A stretch of DNA of 23,720 nt, taken from an uncultured Clostridia bacterium (GTDB lineage: Bacteria; Bacillota; Clostridia; TANB77; CAG-508). Position 1 is the stretch's first letter. Every line of letters begins with the position of its first letter. Position numbers and translations under genes: made by a program. Shown here piece after piece: positions 16,545 to 23,414 of the stretch. The notes under the pieces were generated by a model. The model was not told where the DNA came from and did not search any database. It saw nothing but the letters and a program-made list of their open reading frames with translations. The stretch is from the NCBI GenBank assembly GCA_944389715.1, contig CALXNI010000078.1:1-23720 (forward strand), given 5' to 3'.

Positions 16545-17747
16545 ATGGAAAGACAAATTATGCATATTGATGTTAATAATGCGTTTTTGTCATGGTATGC
16601 AATTTGGAGATTAAAAAATGGCGAAGCACTTGATATTAGAGAAATTCCTGCGGTTATTGGAGGAGACGAATCTAAAAGATCTGGTATTGTACTTGCCAAA
16701 AGTAACCTTGCTAAAAAGTTCGGTATTGTAACTGGTGAGCCTTTATACCAAGCAAGAAAAAAATGCCCAGAAATAAAAGTTTTTCAGGGAGATTTTAAAG
16801 TTTATAGAGAATATTCTAACAAATTATTTAATTTGTTAGCTGAATATAAAGATAAAATAGAAAGATTTTCAATAGATGAATGCTTTTTAGATATGACGGA
16901 ATACTTAATGAATTCAAAATTAATGGATAAGGCAGTTGAGATTCAAAAAAGAGTAAATGAAGAATTAGAATTTACTGTTAATATTGGACTAAGTTCAAAT
17001 AAACTACTTGCAAAAATGGCTTCAGATTTTGAAAAGCCAAATAAAATTCATACATTATATCCAAACGAAATAGAGAAAAAAATGTGGCCACTTCCAATAG
17101 GAGAGCTATTTATGCTAGGAAGAAAAACTATTCCTAAACTTTATAATATGCATATTAAGACAATAGGAGATTTAGCAAAATGCGATAAAAATGAGTTAAT
17201 CAAAAAATTTGGAAAACACGGAAAGATAATGTGGGAATATGCAAATGGAATTGATGATTCGAAGGTTATATATAAATATGAACCTCCAAAGAGTATTGGA
17301 AATTCAACTACACTTGCAAAAGATGTTCAAAATTTAGATGAATTAAATAGAATACTATTGACACTTGCAGATCATGTTACATTTAGATTAAGAAAATATC
17401 ATATGGTTGCCGGGGTTGTTAATGTTGGACTTAGAACAAAAGATTTTAAAGATTATTCACATCAAAGAAAATTGGATTTTACTACATCAAACACAAAAGA
17501 AATATACTCGATGGCAAAGAAACTATTAAATGAACTGTATAAAGGAGAACCAATAAGGCTTGTATCATTAAAAGTTGATAAATTATCTGATAAAAATGAA
17601 ACACAATTATCACTATTTGATACATCAGAAAATAAAAAACAAGAAAAATTAGACGAAACATTAGATAAAATAAAGGAAAAATATGGTTATTCAAGTATTA
17701 CCAGAGCAGGAAAATTAGGAATAGAAAAAAATATAAAATTAAAATAA
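16545..17747 (+). CDS. dinB: Y-family DNA polymerase IV
   Basis: Error-prone translesion DNA polymerase. It has IMHIDVNNAFLSWYA with the first catalytic Asp, RFSIDECFLDMTEYL with the catalytic Asp-Glu pair, and SSNKLLAKMASDFEKPN in the palm/thumb. A helix-hairpin-helix follows, and the little-finger domain runs from about residue 235. Near the C-terminus QLSLFD is a sliding-clamp binding motif. The start is ATG 16545 after TTGGTGAT. The 400-residue length fits. The promoter carries a LexA box, so expression is SOS-controlled. All CGG triplets in the gene are out of frame. Confidence 0.95.
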   Translation: MERQIMHIDVNNAFLSWYAIWRLKNGEALDIREIPAVIGGDESKRSGIVLAKSNLAKKFGIVTGEPLYQARKKCPEIKVFQGDFKVYREYSNKLFNLLAEYKDKIERFSIDECFLDMTEYLMNSKLMDKAVEIQKRVNEELEFTVNIGLSSNKLLAKMASDFEKPNKIHTLYPNEIEKKMWPLPIGELFMLGRKTIPKLYNMHIKTIGDLAKCDKNELIKKFGKHGKIMWEYANGIDDSKVIYKYEPPKSIGNSTTLAKDVQNLDELNRILLTLADHVTFRLRKYHMVAGVVNVGLRTKDFKDYSHQRKLDFTTSNTKEIYSMAKKLLNELYKGEPIRLVSLKVDKLSDKNETQLSLFDTSENKKQEKLDETLDKIKEKYGYSSITRAGKLGIEKNIKLK

Positions 17748-17863
17748 TATAGTTTAAAAGAAATTTAAATATTTTTTTTAACAATAATTTAATAAAAGTA
17801 TTGATTTTTTAATTTTATTTTAATAAACTATATGTAAAATAAAAAAAATTAGGGAGTGTGCAT

Positions 17864-18955
17864 ATGGAAGAAAATAATAAAGAATTAGAAAATAAAAATA
17901 ATGATGCAATTAGCAGTAAATCAAAAAAAGAAGGCAAAATTGTTTCTAATATAAAAGCTGCTATTAAAAAGAAAAGTACTTGGATTTCACTATTAATAGG
18001 TATGCTTATAGGTATACTATTAATTTACTTATTAGGAATTATAGAATTTAACAATAATAGTACAATTAATTACATAGGTCTTGATACTAATAAAACAATA
18101 GCAACATTTAAAGGTGGAAGTCTAAAAGAAAACGAACTATATAATGAGATGAGAAAATATTATCCAATTAGTTATGTATTGGAATTAACAGATGGACCAA
18201 TATTAGATAAATTATATAATCTTACGGATGAACAAATGGACGAAATAAACACACAAGCCGATGAAATATTGAGTACTTACGAGTTATATTATGGCTATAC
18301 AGAAGAAACATTTTTAGAAGAAAATGGATTTGAATCTAAAGATGATTTTATAAAATATTTGCAATTGGATTATAGAAGAAATTTATATTGTATAGATTAT
18401 TTTAAAACATTACTTGCTCAAGAAGATATTCAAAAGTATTATGATGATAATGTTTATGGAGAAATCAATACAAAACATATACTAGTTGAAGTATCAGACG
18501 ATGTAACAGAAGAACAAGCTTTAACTACTGCAAATGAAATAATTGCAAAATTGGAAAAAGGAACAAGTTTTGATGATGTAGCAAGTGAATATGAAGATAG
18601 TGTAGTTGTAGAGAATGTTGATTTTGATAATTTTGATGCTGAAGCATTAGCTAAAGAGTATGTAGAAGCAAGTAAGGCTTTAGAAAAAGATACTTATACT
18701 ACAGAACCTGTAAAAACAGACTATGGATATCATATTATATATTGCATAAATAAAGCAGATAAACCAAGTCTAGAAGAAGTAGAAAATGATATAGTAGAAG
18801 CATTAGGAACAGATTTAGAAACAGACGATCCATATATTAGATACAAAGCATTAATAAAACTAAGAGAAGAAAATGGATTAAAGTTTAAAGACAGCGAGTT
18901 TGAAAAAGAATATGAAGAATACTGTAATGAATTTAATAATGAAGAAACCGAATAA
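17864..18955 (+). CDS. Membrane-anchored PrsA-like peptidyl-prolyl isomerase
   Basis: Predicted extracytoplasmic foldase. It has a charged cytoplasmic N-terminus, one membrane anchor at about residues 39-60 (TWISLLIGMLIGILLIYLLG), an N-terminal chaperone-like region, then a parvulin domain at about 198-300. The parvulin domain includes INTKHILVEVSDD, KGTSFDDVASEYED and TDYGYHIIYCINK. There is no lipobox, unlike Bacillus PrsA, so it is anchored by the transmembrane helix. ATG 17864 is preferred over GTG 17858 because AGGGAG lies 8 bases upstream. The protein has 363 residues. A strong hairpin follows. Its natural clients are unknown. Confidence 0.88.
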   Translation: MEENNKELENKNNDAISSKSKKEGKIVSNIKAAIKKKSTWISLLIGMLIGILLIYLLGIIEFNNNSTINYIGLDTNKTIATFKGGSLKENELYNEMRKYYPISYVLELTDGPILDKLYNLTDEQMDEINTQADEILSTYELYYGYTEETFLEENGFESKDDFIKYLQLDYRRNLYCIDYFKTLLAQEDIQKYYDDNVYGEINTKHILVEVSDDVTEEQALTTANEIIAKLEKGTSFDDVASEYEDSVVVENVDFDNFDAEALAKEYVEASKALEKDTYTTEPVKTDYGYHIIYCINKADKPSLEEVENDIVEALGTDLETDDPYIRYKALIKLREENGLKFKDSEFEKEYEEYCNEFNNEETE

Positions 18956-18991
18956 AAAAATACTTAATAAAAATTTATAAATTCACAAATA

Positions 18992-19036
18992 AAAAACTCC
19001 TTTCATATAATATAGCGAATTATGAAAGGAGTTTTT
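18992..19036. terminator. Bidirectional terminator-like hairpin containing the next gene's ribosome site
   Basis: Perfect 16-bp stem AAAAACTCCTTTCATA (18992-19007) / TATGAAAGGAGTTTTT (19021-19036) with a 13-base loop. The 3' arm includes GAAAGGAG, the ribosome site for the ATG at 19039, so in RNA that crosses it the site would be hidden. Confidence 0.8.
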
Positions 19037-19038
19037 AT

Positions 19039-19203
19039 ATGAATAATTATGAAATAATGATGAATGGAAATGTAAAAATTGGTGAATTTGCACCTGAATT
19101 TGAAGCAATAACAACTATGGGTAATATTAAACTTTCGGATTACAAAGGAAAATGGGTAGTATTATTTTCTCATCCAGGAGATTTTACCCCCGTAAAGTTA
19201 TAA
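19039..19203 (+). pseudogene. Peroxiredoxin N-terminal fragment
   Basis: ATG 19039 opens a 54-codon frame with KIGEFAPEFEAITTMGNIKL, SDYKGKWVVLFSHPGDFTPV, then KL and TAA. This is the N-terminus of a 2-Cys/AhpC-type peroxiredoxin, cut exactly where the peroxidatic Cys (FTPVC) should stand. The remaining family sequence is not found downstream. It has a good ribosome site, but that site sits inside a hairpin. This is a deletion or recombination relic, not a CGG-type shift. Confidence 0.8.
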
Positions 19204-19518
19204 TCTTTGGATGAATATATGAAAACGCTTGATATTGCTGATAAAATTCGGTGCCAATAAGTTAGTCTAAAATGGAATAAAAAGGGTAAAAATTGATTGT
19301 GGGGCGATTGAATCCTCTCTGTACCTATTATAAAAAATGATAATACCTATAAACAAATTAATGTTGCACCTATTAACAGAAAATTTAAAGATATAAAATA
19401 TATTAATAAAATAAATAATAAAAATAATAGGAGATTAGAAAATCAAAGAGATTATAATGATTTTGACTGGAATAGTTTATATGCAAATAATTTTAATAAA
19501 AGACTTGAAAACAATTAA
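19204..19518 (+). pseudogene. Mosaic of decayed coding fragments
   Basis: No intact gene. The first piece, SLDEYMKTLDIADKI then a CGG at 19249-19251, continues after skipping the C as GANKLV and TAA. It resembles a TIM-barrel endonuclease IV / sugar isomerase segment, but weakly. A second open frame without a start reads VPIIKNDNTYKQINVAPINR and later DYNDFDWNSLYANNF, stopping at 19516-19518; I do not recognise it. The pieces look like ends of genes joined by deletions. Confidence 0.5.
19249..19252 (+). other. Probable eighth CGG shift site (CGGT) in a gene remnant
   Basis: Codons are ATT CGG TGC; skipping the C gives ATT GGT GCC AAT AAG TTA (IGANKL), a plausible barrel segment. The host gene is decayed, so support is weaker than for the other seven. 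Confidence 0.5.
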
Positions 19519-19555
19519 AAAAAGAGTTAACATCACACACCAAAGGGGTGATAAA

Positions 19556-19883
19556 ATGAATAATAGTGAATTAGAAAGTATTCTAAAAGATGAATCATTA
19601 GATGTATTACAAAAAATATATGATTATATGGCTGAAGAGTTGTCATTAATAAGTGAACAAGATAAACTTAATTTGGAAAATGTTAATAATGAAATGGAAG
19701 AAAAATCTGCAATACTAAAACAAGAATTTAAAACATTGGATGAAACCAAAAAGAATAATATCTCAAAAGTCTTATCAGAATACATTTCTGCAAGAGATTA
19801 TATAGGTGCTTATTATAATGAAAAATATTTTAAAGAACGGAGTAAAAATAGGAATAAAACTAATTGTAGAAGCAATAAAATAA
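19556..19883 (+). CDS. DUF6809-like small helical protein, read through a +1 shift at CGG
   Basis: Unknown function. The protein is mostly helical and acidic. It starts at ATG 19556 after AAAGGGGTG with NNSELESILKDESLDVLQKI, has a probable coiled coil around residues 35-65, and ends with the phrase AYYNEKYFKEGVKIGIKLIV. The zero frame reads CGG at 19838-19840 and goes into a Lys/Asn-rich tail stopping at 19888. Skipping the C gives EGVKIGIKLIVEAIK and a stop at 19883, for 108 residues. The G-x-x-x-G-I-K-L ending is the recognisable end of this family of small Clostridia proteins. The family name is from memory and should be treated as tentative. Confidence 0.7.
19838..19841 (+). other. +1 shift site CGGA in the DUF6809-like gene
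   Basis: Zero-frame codons are GAA CGG AGT. Skipping the C gives GAA GGA GTA AAA ATA GGA ATA, the expected family ending. Confidence 0.82.
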
Positions 19884-19889
19884 CCTAAT

Positions 19890-19926
19890 AGTAAGTGTTA
19901 ATTCAAGAAAAACACTTGCTTTTTCT
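19890..19926 (+). terminator. Intrinsic terminator after the DUF6809-like gene
   Basis: Stem AGTAAGTGTT (19890-19899) / AACACTTGCT (19911-19920), 11-base loop, one G-T pair, followed by TTTTCT. Confidence 0.75.
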
Positions 19927-20173
19927 ATAAAAAATATGTATATCTAATTGTTATACACAAAATAAAATGTATATATGCTAAAAGCCACGCTTTTAGTCTA
20001 TTAGATGGGATTAGTATAACTGCCTGTTCCTGCAAAATTATCCATTGGATAATTTTGACAGGATAATTGGATTTTTACTATTATAAAAATTAGATAAATA
20101 ATAAGAGAAGGTGAACTAAAATGTTTTTTTCAGATTGTCTAGTAATATGTCGAACAGGATTATCCACAGTGAG
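19927..20173 (+). promoter_or_regulatory. Non-coding region with nested hairpins before tyrS
   Basis: About 250 bases with no convincing gene. It contains CTAAAAGC-CAC-GCTTTTAG (19979-19997) and a longer bulged hairpin at 20023-20062, in which CCTGT + CAAAATTATC pairs with GATAATTTTG + ACAGG. A stretch with GGATTTTTAC follows. A tiny frame at 20121-20177 (MFFSDCLVICRTGLSTVS) follows GAAGGTGA and overlaps the tyrS promoter; it could be a remnant or chance. No T-box core (AGGGTGG) is seen. It may be the left edge of the foreign block. Confidence 0.35.
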
Positions 20174-20202
20174 TTGACATAACGATAAAAGTGTTGTATA
20201 AT
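20174..20202 (+). promoter_or_regulatory. tyrS promoter
   Basis: Consensus TTGACA 20174-20179, 17-base spacer, TATAAT 20197-20202; RNA start near 20209, giving a short leader with AAGGAGG before ATG 20255. Confidence 0.85.
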
Positions 20203-20254
20203 AGATGGGTAAGCAATTTGGCAAAATACTTAAAAAATTTAAGGAGGAATCATT

Positions 20255-21472
20255 ATGATGAGCTTACAAGAAAAAAACGAAAAGCTGATTTCCGACATAG
20301 CTCGGCTAGTCGATGATGTTGTATCATTGGAAGAGCTGAAAACACTGTTGGACAGCGGAAAGAAGTTAGCAATCAAATACGGTGTTGACTGTACTGCTCC
20401 GTTCTTGCACTTGGGACATGCTGTAAACCTTTGGGTTATGCGGCGATTTCAGGAGGATGGGCATAAGGTTATCTTTTTGATTGGAAACTTCACAAGCAGG
20501 ATTGGCGATCCTACTGGTCGAAGTACCACAAGAAAGATGTTGTCTGATGAAGAAATTGAGGAATCTGCTAATGAATTTATTAAGCAGGTTAAAACCGTTT
20601 TGATAACAGACAATCCGGAAGTCTTTGAGATTCGTAAAAATGCTGAGTGGTTTGGAAATATGCCCTTAAGCGATTTTATAAATCTCTGTACAACCATAAC
20701 TCACTCTAAACTTATCGCAAGAGATATGTTTAAGAAGAGAATTCAGGAAAACAGCGAAATTTATCTCAATGAAATGTTGTACCCTATTTTACAGGGATAT
20801 GACTCGGTAATGTTGGATTCGGACCTTACTGTTGTTGGTTCTGATCAATTGTTCAATGAGATGATGGGCAGATTTTTCCAAGAAAAGTTTGGGCAGACCA
20901 AACAGGTTGTAATGACTACCAAAATCACAAAAGGTCTTTGGGGAGAAGAAAAACAGAGCAAGAGTATAGGCAATTTTGTTGCTTTGACTGATAGTAGCAA
21001 AGACAAATTTGGTAAAATTATGACTCTTGCTGATGACCGTATTGTTGAATGGATGAAAGTTTATACTGATATTCCGTTGGATGAAATTGAAACTATAAGC
21101 GAGAAACTCGCAAAAGATGAAATTAATCCTCGAAACGCAAAAATGAAACTTGCACATTCAATCGTAAAGAGATATCATGGTCAGCAGACTGCAGATTTAG
21201 AAATGCAACAGTTTGTCGAAACATTCTCGAAGAAAACTTTTCCAAAAGATGCTCCTCAGATTGAGGTTACAAGCAAAAACATTAATATTATTGAGTTAAT
21301 AGGAATGTGCTGTAACGAAATGTCGAAGAGCCAGATTCGCCGTCTTGTTCAGCAGGGGGCTGTTTTACTTAATGATGCAAAGATTTCTGACCCTCAAGCA
21401 GAAGTTATTCTTGAAATGAATAACACCTTAAAAGTTGGTAAACGAAACTTCTTTAAGGTTGTTGTATCATAA
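20255..21472 (+). CDS. tyrS: Tyrosyl-tRNA synthetase, second (TyrZ-like) type
   Basis: Charges tRNA-Tyr. KYGVDCTAPFLHLGHAVNLW carries the HIGH motif; GNFTSRIGDPTGRS, ILQGYDSVML and VVGSDQLFNEMMGR form the tyrosine pocket. KQSKSIGN is a divergent KMSKS loop. A C-terminal S4 RNA-binding domain is present (SKSQIRRLVQQGAVLLND). The protein has 405 residues. Codon choice is more GC-rich and more balanced than in the upstream genes, and two in-frame CGG codons (20303, 20441) sit in IARLV and WVMRRF as plain arginines. This marks it as acquired DNA; extra tyrS copies often travel this way. The start is ATG 20255 after AAGGAGGAA. Confidence 0.95.
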   Translation: MMSLQEKNEKLISDIARLVDDVVSLEELKTLLDSGKKLAIKYGVDCTAPFLHLGHAVNLWVMRRFQEDGHKVIFLIGNFTSRIGDPTGRSTTRKMLSDEEIEESANEFIKQVKTVLITDNPEVFEIRKNAEWFGNMPLSDFINLCTTITHSKLIARDMFKKRIQENSEIYLNEMLYPILQGYDSVMLDSDLTVVGSDQLFNEMMGRFFQEKFGQTKQVVMTTKITKGLWGEEKQSKSIGNFVALTDSSKDKFGKIMTLADDRIVEWMKVYTDIPLDEIETISEKLAKDEINPRNAKMKLAHSIVKRYHGQQTADLEMQQFVETFSKKTFPKDAPQIEVTSKNINIIELIGMCCNEMSKSQIRRLVQQGAVLLNDAKISDPQAEVILEMNNTLKVGKRNFFKVVVS

Positions 21473-21516
21473 GCAAGAATCTTCAATAATCGTTTAGCAT
21501 CGTAATGACCATCGTA

Positions 21517-21560
21517 GAACACAAAAAATCCAGAAATTTCTGGATTTTTTGTGTTCTTTT
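21517..21560. terminator. Strong palindromic terminator after tyrS
   Basis: A 40-base perfect palindrome at 21517-21556: GAACACAAAAAATCCAG then AAATTT then CTGGATTTTTTGTGTTC, followed by TTTT. It works as a rho-independent terminator in either direction. Confidence 0.85.
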
Positions 21561-21645
21561 ATTGACATAATATAATAAATGTATTAGAATGTTTATGCAA
21601 CATATTAGTGAACATTTACAAAATCTACCTAAGGAGGATACCAAA

Positions 21646-22662
21646 ATGTTGAAATTTGATAATGAGTATTATCAAAAGGTTGTAAAACGGTATGGTTATA
21701 TGTTTTGCAACGAATTAGTAAATCCACTAGAAGGTTTTACTATGAAAGAGATGTCGAATTGGTTGTGTGCATACAATCTAAATAATGATATCTCGAAGGA
21801 AATCACTACGAAGAATACTCTTGTGATTATGGGTGTAGGTGTTAATAAGGAACCGCATATTGGCACTATTTCCCAAATACTCAGAGCTATCTATTTTCAA
21901 AATAGAGGCTATGATGTTCAAGTCATCTTGGGAGATTTGGACTCCTATAATGCTAGGACATCTCAAATTGAGTATGTAAAAAAAAGCGTAGAAAAATATC
22001 GGCGGTTCATAATAGGATTAGGATTTGATGATTACAGAGGAACAATCCGTAATCAGTTGGATCACGAAGAAGTTATGAAAACAGCATTTATAATTGCTTC
22101 CAAAGTAAAAGACTCTGATTTTTCTGATGTTGAAGAAGATTTGTCTGAATACTATAAAGAACAAGGAATTTATACAGGAATTGAATTTCCTGTAAAACAA
22201 GCAATTTTGCTTATGTTTGCTGATTTCATTCATAATGGCTTTAAGAATAAGTATAAACACATTATTGTTCTTTCGGGAATTGATGAACATACTTACGTTC
22301 CTAAGGCAGATGAGATTGCTCAGCGTATGGGAATTGATATGACTATTAGTGGATTGTTTTCATCCATTATAAAAGGCTTCAATAATCAGCCCAAAATGAG
22401 TAAAAGTCTCGGTGATTCTTCTATTTGGAGCAATATGTCTCGTAAAGAAATCGAAGACCTTATCCTCAACACCACAGATGAATACCTGACTTATGAAGAT
22501 TCGATTGTATATCAACTGATGGCAGCAACATTACAGTACACAGTTCCTCAGCTGGAAACAATTGCGAAAATCTGTCAGGACAATAGTTCTGAATGGTTAA
22601 CTGAAAAAAGAAAATTCGCACAGGAATTGTTCAAGATTTGCAATATCTGGAACTATAGTTAA
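21646..22662 (+). CDS. Class I tRNA-synthetase-like protein, Trp/Tyr family
   Basis: Rossmann catalytic domain of the tryptophanyl/tyrosyl-tRNA synthetase class. VNKEPHIGTISQILRAI is the HIGH region, LGDLDSYNAR follows, and NQPKMSKSLGDSSIW is a canonical KMSKS loop. It differs from the usual bacterial TrpRS in the N-terminal helix and the short C-terminal part. I cannot say whether it charges tRNA-Trp, acts as an inhibitor-resistant copy, or has another aminoacylation role. ATG 21646 is chosen because TAAGGAGG lies 8 bases upstream; 338 residues. It has foreign composition, with three in-frame CGG codons (21688, 22000, 22003) reading as Arg (KRYG, YRRF). TTGACA 21563-21568 with TAATAA-like boxes may start its RNA. 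Confidence 0.75.
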   Translation: MLKFDNEYYQKVVKRYGYMFCNELVNPLEGFTMKEMSNWLCAYNLNNDISKEITTKNTLVIMGVGVNKEPHIGTISQILRAIYFQNRGYDVQVILGDLDSYNARTSQIEYVKKSVEKYRRFIIGLGFDDYRGTIRNQLDHEEVMKTAFIIASKVKDSDFSDVEEDLSEYYKEQGIYTGIEFPVKQAILLMFADFIHNGFKNKYKHIIVLSGIDEHTYVPKADEIAQRMGIDMTISGLFSSIIKGFNNQPKMSKSLGDSSIWSNMSRKEIEDLILNTTDEYLTYEDSIVYQLMAATLQYTVPQLETIAKICQDNSSEWLTEKRKFAQELFKICNIWNYS

Positions 22663-22672
22663 ACCATAAAAA

Positions 22673-22702
22673 ATAGGATGCCTTTATTTTAAGGCATCCT
22701 AT
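22673..22702. terminator. Terminator between convergent genes
   Basis: Stem ATAGGATGCCTT (22673-22684) / AAGGCATCCTAT (22691-22702), 6-base loop. On the minus strand it is followed by a T run (from the A run at 22666-22673), so it best fits the ygjV-like gene and may stop both. Confidence 0.8.
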
Positions 22703-22741
22703 CATTATGTTTGTGGATTCTTTAAGTTACCTAAAATATTC

Positions 22742-23254
22742 TCACCCCCTCTTGCTTTCTAATTTGCTTTTAACAATAGAAATCAATGTCGAAATAAGAA
22801 CAATGGTATCGCATATTGCTGAGGGATAAGCCTGAACAATAATGTCATAGATAAGCCATATTACTACCATAATAGCAGTGCCATAACGAATGTGATCTAC
22901 ATTCTTTTGCCACAGAGCTGTTGCATAAATATACTCAGCTATAATAGGCATAAGACTTATTAAACCATCATAAGTAAAGATGCCAATGATAGTGTATAGT
23001 ACCATGACTATAACATAAATCCAAATGCTGTCAAACCGTTTATCTTCATCTTTTTTCTTAAAAAGATAAGTTCTACCGAGAGCAACAACATTACTTCCCA
23101 TTCCTGAAAATGCAGCAAGGAACAGATATTCCAAAGAAAAGAAAATGCAGTTAAAGATTACCCAAAACAGCATTTTACTTTTGCTTTTTTGGAACAGAGC
23201 TATTACCATAGCCAGCAAACCCAAGAAACCAAAAAACTGTGCAAGGTAATACAT
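22742..23254 (-). CDS. YgjV-like multi-pass membrane protein
   Basis: A 170-residue integral membrane protein with about five hydrophobic helices: YLAQFFGFLGLLAMVIALF, MLFWVIFNCIFFSLEYLFLA, IWIYVIVMVLYTIIGIF, YGTAIMVVIWLIYDIIV and AICDTIVLISTLISIV. The pattern LAQFFGFLGLL...QKSKSKML is that of the YgjV (Imp-YgjV) family, whose function is unknown. On the minus strand GGAGGAATAA precedes the ATG. One in-frame CGG (23036-23038 on the plus coordinates) codes Arg in DEDKRFDS. Composition matches the tyrS block rather than the upstream genes. It is convergent to the tRNA-synthetase-like gene. Confidence 0.75.
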   Translation of the reverse strand: MYYLAQFFGFLGLLAMVIALFQKSKSKMLFWVIFNCIFFSLEYLFLAAFSGMGSNVVALGRTYLFKKKDEDKRFDSIWIYVIVMVLYTIIGIFTYDGLISLMPIIAEYIYATALWQKNVDHIRYGTAIMVVIWLIYDIIVQAYPSAICDTIVLISTLISIVKSKLESKRG

Positions 23255-23385
23255 AAGTTATTCCTCCAATATAGTGAAATTTTATATACTAACTTACCAC
23301 AAACATAATTAAATAAGGTAACATAATGAGATTATACTACCAGAATATGAAAAAGTCAACTGATAAGTAAATCTTCACCAAAAAC

Positions 23386-23414
23386 TTGACAAAAATAAAA
23401 AAATAATATAATAT
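23386..23414 (+). promoter_or_regulatory. Promoter of the final partial gene
   Basis: TTGACA 23386-23391, 17-base spacer, TAATAT 23409-23414, followed by AAAGGAGAG and ATG 23442. The -10 lies inside the terminal inverted repeat. Confidence 0.65.

Noticed and set aside
149..19883. The interrupted genes taken as ordinary pseudogenes
   Set aside because: Each has only the CGG-type interruption, conserved catalytic residues on both sides and no stray stops. Loss of argS and glmM together would be lethal.
149..19883. The interruptions taken as random sequencing error
   Set aside because: Homopolymer-type errors would fall in A/T runs and in all codon phases. Here every event is a C placed before a Gly codon. 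It cannot be fully excluded without the reads.
149..19883. CGG reassigned to another amino acid as a normal triplet
   Set aside because: Reading CGG as any single amino acid keeps the zero frame, which is wrong after each site; only a frame change restores the proteins.
20160..20168. DnaA box TTATCCACA, possible origin
   Set aside because: A single match with no cluster, no dnaA/dnaN nearby and no AT-rich unwinding arrangement specific to it.
20121..20177. Eighteen-codon frame MFFSDCLVICRTGLSTVS
   Set aside because: It overlaps the tyrS promoter and resembles no known leader peptide; a ribosome-site-like GAAGGTGA alone is too little support.
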